A stretch of 64,000 nucleotides of DNA from Papaver somniferum. Its lineage: Eukaryota; Streptophyta; Magnoliopsida; Ranunculales; Papaveraceae. This document shows, piece by piece, positions 26,601-37,785 of the stretch (its first letter is position 1; each line of letters starts with the position of its first letter). Location of the stretch: assembly GCF_003573695.1 (NCBI RefSeq), contig NC_039359.1, forward strand, positions 133,759,939-133,823,938. The letters are read 5' to 3'. The notes below the pieces were generated by a model. That model searched no databases and was not told the origin of the DNA. It was given only the letters and a program-made list of their open reading frames with translations. Both the position numbers and the translations under genes were made by a program.

Positions 26601-27209
26601 CTAACACAGTAAAGAGAAATCATATGGGCCAAATGTACCCTAAGAACAAGCTAGCAAAATGCTAAAAACCAACGTATGGAACCCCAAGTGCAACTTAAAG
26701 AATCAATCCAACAACGAAACATGACATTGGCTGCTAAGAGATGGCACAAGTACATTACAGAGAATAACATGAAGTGACTTGCACATGGGTTGCTTTGAAT
26801 TCCTTCACCAATTAGTAACTAGTAGAAATTCAGAAGTCTATAGAATCAGAACATTGAAGAAAATGGAGTCTAACACCAATTTCTTTTTCATGACTTCAAA
26901 ATTTGAAAGACCCAATACGATATCTGGTTTTGAATTTGAGCAGAAACCCAACAAAAGGAACATAAAACATGCTATGCCAATAGTTTTAGTGAGAAAACCC
27001 TTCCTAAAACCCTAAATCAAATTGCAAACTTTATCAAGTAAATATGTTAATGAAGTTGGATTTTTACCTCTCTTTATAGTTGTGTTGGATGGATAAGAGA
27101 TAACAGAAACTCTAGAATTAAGAATAGATGGTTGAATGGGGTAAAATTGATTACTTTTAGATAAACCCAGAGAGTATGATGTTTGGAGAAACCCAGGAAT
27201 AGTATTCAT
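23668..27209 (-). CDS. Predicted chloroplast protein, At4g37920 family
   Basis: Six exons on the minus strand join in frame to 440 residues: 27068-27209, 25937-26355, 25124-25292, 24752-24996, 24203-24390 and 23668-23827. All junctions are GT-AG and phases agree. The first exon is rich in Ser, Thr and basic residues and low in acidic ones, as expected of a chloroplast transit peptide. An acidic linker (about residues 80-105) precedes the conserved all-helical body, with landmarks WRRLLAFSKEWNNIRPHFFKR, IDEDMQRHN, KRRKDFTKEFFVH, LMPKEIRILKYLL and a C-terminal TPEKLHTWICTIINAY block. From memory it matches the uncharacterised protein At4g37920, which is of similar length and sometimes labelled endoribonuclease E-like. 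I see no catalytic RNase E motif. The reading frame shows no defect. Confidence 0.85.
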
Positions 27210-28605
27210 TCTGAATGAAAATAAAAGGATTAAGGAGGAAGTTTGGATTATCGGTTTACTGTATAAATTGGGGTTTTCTAGTTTTAGTGATTAGTATGGT
27301 GACAGAGAATGAAGAAAGAAAGAGATGGACGAAACTTATACTCCTACTTGAGAAGAGAAGATATTTCACAACAATGGCCCTTTCAGAATTTGGAAGCCGA
27401 GAAGTGGGAAGTGGAGTCAACATATGGATGCGGATTGACTTCTGTTGACTAGTTGTGTAGGAAGAGACTAGATCCCAAACAAGGATCTCATTCACGTTTT
27501 TTTCTAGTTTAGTTATTTGCTAATTGCTAGGTCTTAGAAAAAAAATTTATTAGATATTTTTTTAAAAAAAAAATCCTACTTAAAAATGGAGTACTAATTT
27601 TATGGGGATGAAATTCATAAGGCTGCTAATGGGGGTGCCAGGTTTAGTGGAGGTGTATCAAGTCAAGGCAAAATCTATTTTGTCCTATATGAAAATCTGT
27701 TTTATCTTATTATAGTTTTAGTACACCCCCACTTAATTTGGTACCCCTATTAGCAATGTTGAAATTCATGAACTAGTGATGGTAAAGGAGTTTTTGGGGT
27801 TAGTGGTATACGATAGATAAAAGCAATCCTATTTTTGTCACGTCAAAGTTCTCATTTTTATAGATCCAAAACATTAACTGGATGAGTGTTTAAATATCTT
27901 ATCCTAGATTTCTTTTATTTTTCAATGACGTGATGTTTGGTCTTTGGGATGCGTGTTTGTGATGGTGTTTTGGGTATTGATAATGGTGTTGGTTATGGTT
28001 TTGTTTAGGTTGGTGGTCATGATATGACTTGGTGATGGTTTTTGTGTGCTGAAGACGACGGGTCTTCTTTAAGCCTTTGAAGATAATTTCAACAGTAATG
28101 AATGTTGTTTGTGGTAATAGATAAACTTTTGTTTAGGGGTAATTTACATTGATGCATATCAAGATCAGGTTTGCATCTTGTGGCAGTTTTCAAAATAGGG
28201 TGAACTTGTTTGTGGCGATGAGGATGGTTTCTCGATTTGGTACAATGGGCTTGGTAATGCTACTTTAATGGTAGCAATGGTGTCTCAAAATCTACCAATG
28301 GTGGATTTGTAGTGATACTCGCAATAATGTATCTTGATGAGCGTAATTGAATTAGGACATCAACAACTTATAAGTTTTTTCTTTTCTTGGACTTTGAGTT
28401 TTTCTTTTTTCCTATTTTTAGTTATTGTAATTTTTCTTTCAGTTTTCTCCTTTTTTACAATTTTTATTTGTGTACTTGTTATTTATTATAGGAAAATTCT
28501 CAGTGTATGAATATATCCTTCTCTTCAAATTAAAAAAAAAAAAAATTGGGTGGTAAAGGAGTATATCTGAACATGAAAAGTCGCATATATTCGCACCTAA
28601 ATGGA
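27210..28605. other. Upstream and intergenic DNA of the At4g37920-like gene
   Basis: The first few hundred bases should contain the promoter of the minus-strand gene. No other gene is supported. Short ORFs here are on both strands and lack any family resemblance. AT-rich and T-rich blocks dominate 28.3-28.55 kb. Confidence 0.4.
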
Positions 28606-28608
28606 TAC

Positions 28609-28669
28609 TTAGGAAGTGAAGGTAAGTATCATAGTATACATCTATCCTGACATGATAGGAAGTGAAGTT
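28609..28669 (+). repeat. Scrambled copy of intron sequence from the neighbouring gene
   Basis: AGGAAGTGAAGGTAAGTATC(A)TAGTATACATCTATC followed by CTGACATGATAGGAAGTGAAG also occurs, in the other order, at about 26555-26600 inside intron 1 of the At4g37920-like gene. The pieces are rearranged relative to one another, as in filler DNA at repaired breaks. Confidence 0.7.
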
Positions 28670-30237
28670 TCCAATCCGGTACGTGAACTGAAAAAGTTCT
28701 GTCAACTCCGGAACTCAATTTAGCTCTTTAGCTTCCAAAATGGTACACGCATTGCGACTCAACCGATTCACGAACGACTAAGGTATTTGTACTTTGTGCA
28801 TTTACTAAGCATGTCGATTATGATCAAGTGTGATTAAATTATTTCTATGAGATGAGATAAATTGCATTTGATTAATTCTCTAAAACACTAGACTTATTTG
28901 ATCACATGATTGTGACTCAAGATTAATGTATATGTGTTCATGAAAATGAGTGTTAAGCTTTTATAATTCGAACCGGCTAGTTTCAGCTAACCATGATGAA
29001 CATAGTCTTTGTATACGGTTCGGTTACGGTTTCACCTAACCAGAGGGTATACCTTGCTTATGTAAATCAGAATCAAAGATTCATCTAACGGTGATTATTG
29101 TTTGGTTGATTCCAAAGCTATCTTAGCTTAAACCTAAAGCAACCTATGCTTTGAATGTCTATAAAAGGGGAACTCTTAGCAACTGATATTTTTGAAACAT
29201 GACACTATATTTTGGTGTGTCCTAGTTGTATCTAGAGTCGTCCTCTCCAGAAACCCTTTTAGGGTTTAGCGACTAGAAAGACTTCATTGGGATTCATGAA
29301 GCCAGGTCTAGTTATCTTTTATCTTGATAACTTGAGTATCTTGATCTTGATTGACTGTAGAGCTTGCTCCATCGATCAATATAGATAGTAATCATCAAAG
29401 TTCTCTTCGTCTCAAACTTTGTTGATTCCACAGGTTTTATACTTGTGAGGTGAATAATAATCTAGGCTGCACTTCAGGTTTCACAAGTCCGAATTTTGAG
29501 GATATCTAGATTTTTTTCAAATTGCTATCGATTTCCATCAACTTGATCCTACGTTTGATTTTGATCATACGTTTCGATCGTAATCAGGAAATCAATTATA
29601 TAAGCTTAACCTGTGGGAGGCAGATTTGGTAAAGTCTTCAATTGAGTTGAAGCAACTATTAGTGGTGTGACGTCATCTAAGGGAATCAATTGCGCAGAGT
29701 CATGCTAGGATTCAAGAGGCGTAAGGAGCGCGACTGTACCTGAATCGATGTGAGATTGACTTCGGGCACAACTATATTCCAGACTGAAGTTAATTGGTAG
29801 TAAGCTAGTGTCTGTAGAGGCTTGATACAGTTTGGTGTTCAATCTGGACTAGGTCCCGGAGTTTTTCTGCATTTGCGGTTTCCTCGTTAACAAAACTTCT
29901 GACGTCTGTGTTATTTCTTTTTCCGCATTATATTGTTTATATTTATAATTGAAATATCACAAGTTGTACGTTGATCAATCATAGTAGATACGTCTGAACC
30001 AGTTTGTTGGATACGAGTTGATTGAGCCTTGGACATTGGTCTTTGGTACCGTCCAAGAACTCTCTGTGTGATTAGGTTCACAGATTCGGTTTTGAAAACG
30101 TTCTAACCACAAGAGAGAGAGAGATAACTCTAGACACTTTCCTTGATTGAGTTTAGCTCTCGGAGTTGTGTTGAGTTGTCCATACAGATTTCCTACGAAA
30201 AAGTTTGTAGTGTATTTTGGTACCCCCAGTGTTTTCA
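28670..30237 (+). repeat. Copia LTR fragment, 5'-truncated
   Basis: The stretch aligns by eye with the later two thirds of the LTR at 2647-8691: an ATGAAGCCAGGTCTAGTTAT block near 29297, TTCTGCATTTGCGGTTTCCT near 29866, and the terminal GGTACCCCCAGTGTTTTCA ending at 30237. Its TGTTAG start is absent, so this is a truncated LTR. Confidence 0.65.
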
Positions 30238-32363
30238 ATACATATCTGGACTAGCTATCCCCCAAATTCTTTATTATCTTAAACATAATTAAATCAATAT
30301 TTATATATGAATAGTATTGTCGTATCGGGACTGGTGGCTTACCAAATGCATTCCTATCTTTTAGAATATTTAGGTTCAGGTTAATTATGTACCTGATATG
30401 ATAGCCACACAGGTTCATTTATATCTTTAAGATTGTATATGTACCTGCCCTAGTTGTCGTCCAGGTTCATTTTATCCTAAAGTACAATGTATCTCGATCT
30501 TGTTTGAAAAGATAGTGGCAGACTAAGCCACCAATACTAAGTTTAAGATCCCAATTATTTGTCTTTTTTAGCTGATGAACTAAAATTTACTAGACCAAAA
30601 AATTATTGGGCCTTCCCAATCTCATGTAGTAAATTACATGTTACAGACAACATTGATGAAAAAAATACAATCAAAAATATAATAATGATGGAATCTCATA
30701 TAAATAAGAACTGATAAAATAATTAAAATTACTAAAATATAAATAATTGTAAGCGGGCATCGTTGTTTTTCAAATAGTTTTTAATCCAACCAACCATTTA
30801 GACTTTTTAATCTTTAATTTAGATTTCTTAATCTATAGATTTTGAATCTCCGTTAGAAAAGTGTAATTATCCCCTAATATTACAATCAAAACCAATCTCG
30901 CATAAAATTATATTCAGTGGCGGAGCCAAAAGTTGAAGTTGCGTCGCTCATCAGAATATAATTGGATTACAAAATAGCTTGCACCAAATTTAATGTTGCA
31001 TAATGCTTATAATTGTACAAGTGTCAGTTTTAACGACGTTGAGATTGAAGTGTGAAGGTCGTCGGAAACAAAAATAAATGTGAAAAAAAAAACATTAGTG
31101 GCATTTATTATAGTTACAAATTGACACCGCATATGTGGCGTTGTCCCTGATTGTATGGCTCTATGTCACGCTGGTATTAAAGGTCCTCGAAAGCATGCTT
31201 GAATATATCATTACAAGTGATCTCCACCATGCGGTCCATCGTAGAAACATGTATATAAATGGTCATAATGACAGTAACAACCATTAAACGACTCGAAAAA
31301 AAACAAAACAAGTTGATTAAAAACAAATAAAGATTTATTCCTAAAATTGTTGTAAAATATATGGAAATAACAAATGTTATATTACCGTTGTTAAATAAAT
31401 CTTGATTCGTAAGAATCATGACAGACCTAGATTACACATGGTTGATTCGAAGAAAAATCAGGTATTCTTTGTAAAGATTTTGAGAAATAAATGAAGACGG
31501 TTTTCAAAGGAAATGAATAAACTGTTATGCAGAGGGAATCTCTCTAACTTTATCTTTCCATTAAATACATATAATTCAAAGAAGAATCCGATGTTTTTAA
31601 TTAGGAACGATTTTTGGAGTCCTTGCCATATGTTGTTAAACTTTTGATTAACCATATAGTACGATACCCACGATGAAAACCAGTAATCATGGATCCTATA
31701 TTGAAATGTTGAGATCTATATCACATTGGAATAAATCTTCCCCAGACAATATACAAGAATATATTAGAAAAAAACTAACTACAATAAAAGTTGTCATATT
31801 CTTCGTGCATCACATCAATACCCAGTCATTAGAATATCCAAAGAAATCACCAAAAAAATTCATCCTAAAATCCCTGTAGAATATCATGCCTAATCTAATG
31901 AAGAGTTGGAATATTTATTTATTTATTTTTAAAAGGAATCATGGAATATGAGGATGCAATTTAGTTTTGTTAGAAACTATAGCTATATGTACATGCCTTT
32001 TACTTGCTTCTATCCGAAAATTATCCTTCAAATATGTAAATGAATCATCTTGGTGTCACAAACAAATCAACTTAAATCAAACTATTGGTGCATAAGTGAA
32101 TTACTTTCCATAGTGATACAACATAAGAAGAGCATCAAATACCCATTTTAACTATCTTTCCAATTCCATATTGATAATAACGATCTAATTGAAATTAAAT
32201 CAAGAAAAAAAAGATTACGAAAGAAAAAAAAAGGTTGAAACGTAAAGACTATCAAAAAAAGACACGCCACATCATCACAAACTAGTAATAATGTAGAGAC
32301 ACTATTAGTTATTGAAGAAGGAATAGTGAATGAGCCTAGTTCTTCCTTGATTTTTTTGTTGCT
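30238..32363. other. Intergenic DNA, no gene recognised
   Basis: AT-rich DNA with only short unrelated ORFs. A GTGGCGGAGCCA motif at about 30917, common at the ends of plant hAT-like or other repeats, is the only suggestive word. Nothing else can be supported. Confidence 0.4.
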
Positions 32364-32653
32364 CTAGGTATTACGATCCGGAATATAAATAAAATCAGAA
32401 CCTTTGCACTTAGGGCACCTAAGATTATCCTTGAATAACAAAACGTACATGAAGCAATTGCGGCACCCTACCAATACCATATCTGGCATCGACATCGTTG
32501 CTTCTTCAGGATTGCTACTACTATCAGTGCTCGGACCTTTCTTGTCTGAAGAAACACAAACTTGTTGGTGATGATGTTGATAAATTTCCTGTAGTTCGTA
32601 TAATCAGTTGTTCAAACACTGCCGGATAAGTCTAGCTTCAACTCAATCTTTCA
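32364..32653 (-). pseudogene. GL2-INTERACTING REPRESSOR-like gene, apparently frameshifted
   Basis: Minus strand, ending at a TAG at 32364-32366. The C-terminal 75 residues read MVLVGCRNCFMYVLLF followed by CPKCKGSDFIYIP, a CX2C...CX2C zinc-binding pair typical of the plant GIR1/GIR2 family, small adaptors that recruit TOPLESS co-repressors. Upstream, at about 32621-32653, the peptide KIELKLDLSG contains an LxLxL EAR repression motif, also found near the family's N-terminus. The two motifs lie in different frames, with stops between them and no plausible intron in the roughly 30-bp gap, so the gene looks broken by a small indel. A short form starting at one of the methionines before MVLVGC remains possible. 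Confidence 0.6.
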
Positions 32654-34389
32654 CGACGTATATTAATATCTCTCTTTTCTTTTCTTTCACTGGTTTTCTC
32701 TGTTTCTTGTACTTGTCTTTCCACTTCCTATAAAAGGTTTTACCTACGGATACAAAATCAGTACAAAAAAAAGATTAACAATTTTTAAAAATAAGATTAG
32801 CATATTATTAATCGCAAAACCTGAATTAGTTTACAAGTATAAATTAAAATAATATATACCTGAATATAAAAAAATCTTTGATAACCAAAAAGGGGGATTA
32901 CTAGATTCTTAAAATTGAACTTAAGGAGATGAATATGAAGGGATGAGATCAATTGTAGTGTCGACTGGTAAAGTATGATGAGTATTAGAATCTGCACATC
33001 CAGCAACACCACCACTGTAAAGAAGCACTTTACCACTACTCGAATGTATTTTTTGTTGTTGGTGGTGATCCTTTGAACCTGATTTATAAGAAAGTAATCC
33101 TGGATATGAAGAAAGAGGTTAGAAAAATGAAATTAATGACTCTACTTTTAGCGTAAAACTTTAAATTATGTTAGAAGAGGAGGAAAGTATTAAATGAGGG
33201 AAGATGAACTGGAGTACATATATGTAAATAACAAGTGTTGATCATTTCATGTGTATAGTTAGTGTATTCATTAATGCTATATTAATTGATCAATTAATTA
33301 GGCCGGCCCGTAATAAAAGCAAACAAACTTCTGCTTCGGGCCACAAATTTCAGGAGGGTGCCAATAAAATATTTCGATCTTGCTGCAACTTGAAAATGTT
33401 TTCATTTTATTATATGGTCAAACAAAGTGATATTATCGTGGATTATATTGTGTTTTTTCAGTTCCATAAGTTGAGTTAATTATATTATATGTTATTGAAA
33501 TTCGTACATAAATCGGTCATTTTCCATATTATAAGTAAAAGTTGGAAAAAATTTCTCAACTAATATCGTAGAAAATTATGATTTTTATTATCAGTTTTCT
33601 AATAAGATCCTCAAATCAGGTTTACCTTGACTTATGTTATTTTAATAAAAGTGACACTCTTTGACCGCATAACAACGCCTTCAAGTAGAAAACCTTACCA
33701 CGAAAACAAAATTTGGCTTTGAAATTAAGGACCTTATCTTCTAATCTCCCTTTGGAGTCACCAAAAACTCAAGACCCATGTGAGTGTGACTTACCCTTTT
33801 ATGATTTTAGGTAAAGGAAATCAGAGAAAACTGTAACAATTTTTTGTGTAAAATCATTATATATACAACAATAAACAATGTATAATTACTACCCACTAAT
33901 TTCAGAAAAAAAAACTTAATTAAGAGAAATTAACTGTATAATTACGCCTACATGTTTTGCAAATGGCAATATATATTCTTTAGAAAGAAAACTCCAGTAG
34001 AAAACTAACTAGTATATATTAGAAACTTGCCGCTTTCTAGTACTTCAAATATTTTAGGGTCCGTTAGATGAAGATATGTCACCATCTATAGCGGACAAGC
34101 AACAATGAAAACAAATCAAAGTTTTCATTTATTTTATTTCCTAAAATTTCTTCAGAAATCGTACTATGCACAAGAGTATTTTTCTTATGACTTTCGTTTT
34201 TAGTATTGGTTTATTGTAAATGATAGAAATGTCACCATCAAAAAGTAATTATTATCATAATTGATATGAATTTGAAGTGAAGAAAAAATAATTTTCTTGT
34301 AGATGATGGTTTGGTGGCAAGTGAAAATGGCCATCTTATGATTCAAATCGAGTTTTATTGAGAAATTCATACACATAGGCCTAATCCAA
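32654..34389. other. Intergenic DNA with one transposon-like word
   Basis: No gene is supported. The first 100 bp could hold the start of the GIR-like gene. A transposon-like motif lies at 33300-33370 (listed separately). The rest is AT-rich. Confidence 0.35.
33300..33370 (+). mobile_element. Possible hAT-type transposon terminal fragment
   Basis: GGCCGGCCCGTAATAAAAGC, a CTTCGGGCCACAAATTTCAG block and a G-rich tail resemble the widespread plant sequence found near ends of hAT-like elements with TTF-type zinc-finger proteins. The opposite end and a target duplication were not found, so this is only a suggestion. Confidence 0.25.
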
Positions 34390-34640
34390 GTCCCGACCTC
34401 ATGAGCGAGACTCATTTTCCTTATGACTCATGAGTGAAACTCCACTTCAACCTCACGAGCGAGACTCACCTCCTGACCTCACAAGCGACTCTCACCTCTA
34501 GGCCTAACGAATATGACTACGATCTCGCCCTCACGGGTGAGACTACACTCTCCTCTCGAAACTTGGCTCTCGACCTCTCAAAACTCGACTCTTGGCTTCA
34601 TAAGTAGGACTTTGTTCTCGATCTCAGAACCTCATATAAA
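34390..34640 (+). repeat. Degenerate tandem array of CTCACGAGCGAGACTCACC units
   Basis: Roughly nine imperfect copies of a 20-30-bp unit with the core GACCTCACGAGCGAGACTC run through this stretch, decaying to the right (TCTCGACCTCTCAAAACTCG). No protein is encoded. Confidence 0.65.
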
Positions 34641-34850
34641 CGGCTCCTAGTACATCCCCACGAAATACAATGGTCATGTTTACTCATTATCCTCATGATA
34701 CGTCCCCGGTTGATTCTATGTGCATAAACGAGACTTAGCTCTTTAGTAAGCATGATTCGTGCCTCGGAATCACGAGCACGACGCCAGTATTACGAGACGC
34801 ATACTGACGCATAGTACATCCCCTCAATATATACTGGTCATGTCTTCTCT

Positions 34851-35978
34851 TAAATGACGAGGGTACCAAGTACACCACAATCTTTTCAATATCAACGTAT
34901 ATTACCGTACCCAGTGGAATATAGACAAAGATTGTCAAAAAGATATCAACCACAAGGTATACACTTGGTATAGAGTACAAGTCCAAAACCGAACCTAAAT
35001 ATAGGGATCAACCAAGTGTTTTAATTAAGGTACAATTACAATTACTAAGACCATAATTATAATGCGGAAAGTAAAGTAAAAGCACACAACAAGATTTTGT
35101 TAACGAGTAAACCACAAATGCAGAAAACCCACGGGACCTAGTCTAGTTTTGGATACTCTCAGAATTAAGCCGCTATACAAAAACCCCTACCAACTTCGTA
35201 TAGTTGAGACCAAGTAAACTATACCTAGTCACTTAGTTTCTTCAGTATTTGTGCGCCTATAACCAATCTGGCCAATGCACGTGAATCCTAAGATAAAGCT
35301 AACTATCTTAAGTTGCTTCACCTGCCTGTGAATACTTCAAGCACTCAACTCATTTGGATCGTCTTCCGAAATAGTAAAGGACTAATCTGATTCGGTAACC
35401 GCTCTATCAATATCAAGAAGTAAAATAAAGATTTATGTTGAGTTAAAACAAAATCTCTTCCATTTCATCTAATAAACTCCTTTGTTCTGTTTAGATCAAC
35501 CAAGACCTAAATTATCAAGATAACGAGATCTAGGTCTACAAACTATCAGTTTCGGATATAGATCCTTAATAGTTATGGATCGGTCCTACTAGAGATCCTC
35601 AATACATATGGATCGGTCCTGCTAGAAGTCCTGTTATAGATACCTAATAGGAATCAGACCACCAATCCATTGATTTCTTTTAACTATGAAAAAAGTTTCT
35701 TATGTCTACTTCCTTAAACAACTTGAAAGTAATATAAATATAAATGGAAACAAGTCAAGTTTTGTATTACTAACCTCGAGTACAAGGATGATATATACGT
35801 TAATGTCGATATATCTTAAAAAAATCTAGAGTTTCTACATTTCTAGACTTTCTAGTCTAACCTAACGAAGACTCTAGATATTAATCTAATCAAGCGACTT
35901 TGAGTTTTAAAACTAAAATATGACAGCCAACCTTGACATACCAATGCTTGGTGGTTGCAACCTAGCAATGCTCTAACA
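34851..35978 (-). repeat. Copia LTR, minus strand, probably solo
   Basis: Read on the minus strand it starts TGTTAGAGCATTGCTAGG at 35978, passes through GGTTTTCTGCATTTGTGGTT (about 35130) and ends near GGTACCCTCGTCATTTA at 34851, matching the order of landmarks in the other copia LTRs here. Neither a neighbouring primer-binding site nor a polypurine tract is visible, so it is most simply a solo LTR. I found no convincing target duplication. Confidence 0.6.
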
Positions 35979-36095
35979 ATATCCATATATAAACACGATT
36001 CACAATTGATTCGTAGTTACATCCCCGCGAGATTCATTGTCCAAGTCAAGTATTCAACTGTCTCATAAAAATAAGAGACACTATCAGACACATAT

Positions 36096-36820
36096 TGTTA
36101 GAGCACTGCTCGGTCGAACTCGCAAGCGTTGCTATCTCAAGCATGTTTGTCAAGTTTAGGTGGTCAAAACTATAAGTCTTGATTTCTAGTCTACTTATAT
36201 CTATGTCTCAGATTAGGATAGTATGTGTAGTTGAGCTTTAGACTTCACGACATTCATCGATTGAAGACGAAGATCTACTGAGGAGAGGTTGGAGGAACTT
36301 CATCAACAAAAGGTATGTAGAGACTAAAACTTATCTATCACTCAGAAGTCTATTTTATTCTGTGTCCTAATGAGACTAAGTCGTACAGCTATATAGACTT
36401 TTATATTATACACATTTGATATTTCAAGCTGAGTTTAACTCGCTTATATCTTTCTCGAAATATGTGCCGGAAAACTTTTTGCTTTAACTACGTTCATCAT
36501 TATTCTTGACGAGTTTAGTTGGAAACAATTTATTTGTTGGAAACTAAATAATGAGTCAAAAGATGATCATGTGAAAATTGCCTTGCAACATCTTACATTA
36601 TTTGTGTGAGAAAGTCACTTGATGTAGACTCGGAATGTTTCGTATTGATCATTCGATCACTTGAAAATTACTTATAAGCTAATAGTTTGTGTGAGACATC
36701 TATCGTCGTCTTCTAATGATGTTTCAATGATTGAAATGGGAGTTTAGAATGATTAACCATTGTCTGAAAATAACACAGTATGCATATCAGTATATTAGGT
36801 TTAAATCGAAAAATCCAGGG
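36096..36820 (+). repeat. Copia LTR 5' portion
   Basis: It starts TGTTAGAGCACTGCTCGGTC and runs parallel to 2647-3260 over about 700 bp, including the AAAGATGATCATGTGAAAAT block. It then loses similarity near 36780-36830, where the palindromic repeat block begins. It is truncated there. Confidence 0.75.
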
Positions 36821-36829
36821 TGTTATGGC

Positions 36830-37240
36830 ATTACAAAGTGAAGTTTGGCTGAAAATTGAAACGAATCATCAGCCGAACTGCTCGTTCTTATCCATTCTAA
36901 AAGTGCTGATGACAAGTTCAGCTGATAGTTAAACATGAAAATGATAGCCTATCTTCACTTTGTTATAAAACACACTAAGTTCTATTGTTCAATTTTTTAT
37001 TCGAAACAACCGAACCTAAATTCGTCAGTTACAGAGTAAAGTTCGGCTGATAACTTGTTAGCCGAACCTATGTATTTTGAAAATATACCTTGGTTCGCCT
37101 GACAAGTTATTGGCCGAACCTCTGGGTATTCTTCATATACGAAGAACACCCTAGGTTCGACCGATAACTTGTCAGCCGAACGAAGAACGCCCAGAGGTTC
37201 GACTGACATATTTTCAAAAAACATAAGTTGTAAAATTTAA
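36830..37240. repeat. Palindromic repeat block (TTCGGCTGATAACTTGTCAG type)
   Basis: At least six copies, in both orientations, of a near-palindrome whose ends are TTCGGCTGA and its reverse (AGTTCGGCTGATAACTTGTTAGCCGAACC at most). Neighbouring copies pair with one another to form long imperfect hairpins. Short spacers such as ATTCTTCATATACGAAGAAC are also self-complementary. It looks like a MITE-like or satellite-like inverted repeat cluster. Confidence 0.7.
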
Positions 37241-37461
37241 TTTTTTGACAAACCCTAACCTAACCATCTCAAAAAAAAAAAGAAAAATTCCTTTAGAACT
37301 AATATTAATCGCTAATCATTAATACTATATTTTAATTATTATCACTAACACCAATGAAGTAAGAGCATTATTGTCACGATAAAAATATGTTGGATAAGGG
37401 GTTATTAATTTTACCATACAGTGACTCTTTTTTGTCATTACCTTGTAGCCTCAAAATAGGA

Positions 37462-37525
37462 TTCCAAGATATGGGTAGTGGGTACTATATTACTTCCAAG
37501 ATATGGGTAGTGGGTACCATATTAC
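37462..37525 (+). repeat. 32-bp direct tandem duplication
   Basis: Two adjacent copies of a unit beginning TTCCAAGATATGGGTAGTGG, differing by one base, lie in the 3' flank of the DUF707 gene. Confidence 0.9.
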
Positions 37526-37785
37526 TGTAGTGGTTGCTCTTATAGGCTTATAGCATGTGTTAGACCTTTTTAAGCCCTCCAAAAACAGTAGATTATGTTG
37601 TTTCGAACTGAAAAGTCGATTAAGTACTGATTAGGAAATAGAGGGCTGAGAGGTACACAAGTTTCCGCGTGGATCAACCTAATCTGATTAAAAACTTCAA
37701 AAGAACATTGCAGTATCGCACCAATAGTTTTTACAGAAGAACAATCGATGATGGCAACGTGTATCTGTGTCATGTTAATTTCTCC

